Shown here one piece after another: positions 5,439 to 5,503 of a stretch of DNA of 5,503 nt (positions are counted from its first letter, which is position 1; every line of letters begins with the position of its first letter). The position numbers were made by a program, and so were the translations under genes. The notes under the pieces are model-generated. The model was not told the origin of the DNA and did not search any database. It saw only the letters and a list, made by a program, of their open reading frames with translations. Source of the stretch: SABI01 sp964453215 (GTDB taxonomy: Bacteria > Spirochaetota > Spirochaetia > Sphaerochaetales > Sphaerochaetaceae); assembly GCA_964453215.1 (NCBI GenBank), contig CAYVRR010000113.1, positions 1 through 5,503 of the forward strand, written 5' to 3'.

Positions 5439-5503
5439 ACAATGAAAAAAAATTCAGTATGTCTCTAGATATTAAAACGAATGAACACAAATAAATGTTA
5501 TAT

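Noticed and set aside
5426..5503. Promoter for the Kelch/barrel operon
   Set aside because: Only weak -10-like hexamers (for example TAATAT at 5474-5469) with no matching -35; the real promoter may be outside the window.

Overview
This 5.5 kb window comes from a low-GC bacterium with a two-membrane (diderm) envelope. Two proteins carry export signals that suggest an outer membrane. One is a lipoprotein with an atypical lipobox, and the other has a signal peptide and beta-barrel character. The loose lipobox, the propeller lipoprotein rich in 'DVWKS.DGI.W' motifs and the AT-rich spacers would fit a spirochaete (Treponema/Spirochaeta group). That placement is inference; no rRNA or other marker gene is present.

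Layout from left to right. (1) Positions 1-275 hold the 3' end of a C_GCAxxG_C_C family putative redox protein on the plus strand; its 5' end is off the window. (2) A small MORN-repeat (YwqK/MORN_2-like) protein at 281-559 on the minus strand converges on it with only 5 bp between the stop codons. A terminator-like palindrome plus T-tract for the minus strand lies inside the redox gene at 97-126. (3) A 427-bp AT-rich divergent spacer (560-986) carries a good minus-strand promoter candidate (TTGACA-16-TATTAT), overlapping small hairpins around 808-837, and an extended -10 promoter for the plus strand merged with the 10-bp palindrome CTGTTAACAG. (4) A two-gene plus-strand operon (987-3114) encodes a NatA-type ABC ATPase and a NatB-type ABC-2 permease, overlapping by 14 bp. 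(5) A two-gene minus-strand operon (5425-3136) converges on natB. Its first gene encodes a Kelch beta-propeller lipoprotein. Its second encodes a predicted outer-membrane beta-barrel protein of unknown function, with only one base between the first stop and the second start.

How the genes may work together. natA and natB together should make a complete ABC exporter (ATPase dimer plus permease dimer) in the inner membrane; the Na+ substrate implied by the name is not shown by the sequence. The Kelch lipoprotein and the barrel protein are almost certainly co-translated and may form a surface or periplasmic complex. This pair is the least explained part of the window. The MORN protein and the redox fragment show no clear functional link to either operon, although C_GCAxxG_C_C proteins are known to sit often near transporter genes.

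I saw no tRNA, rRNA, CRISPR array, transposase or integrase.
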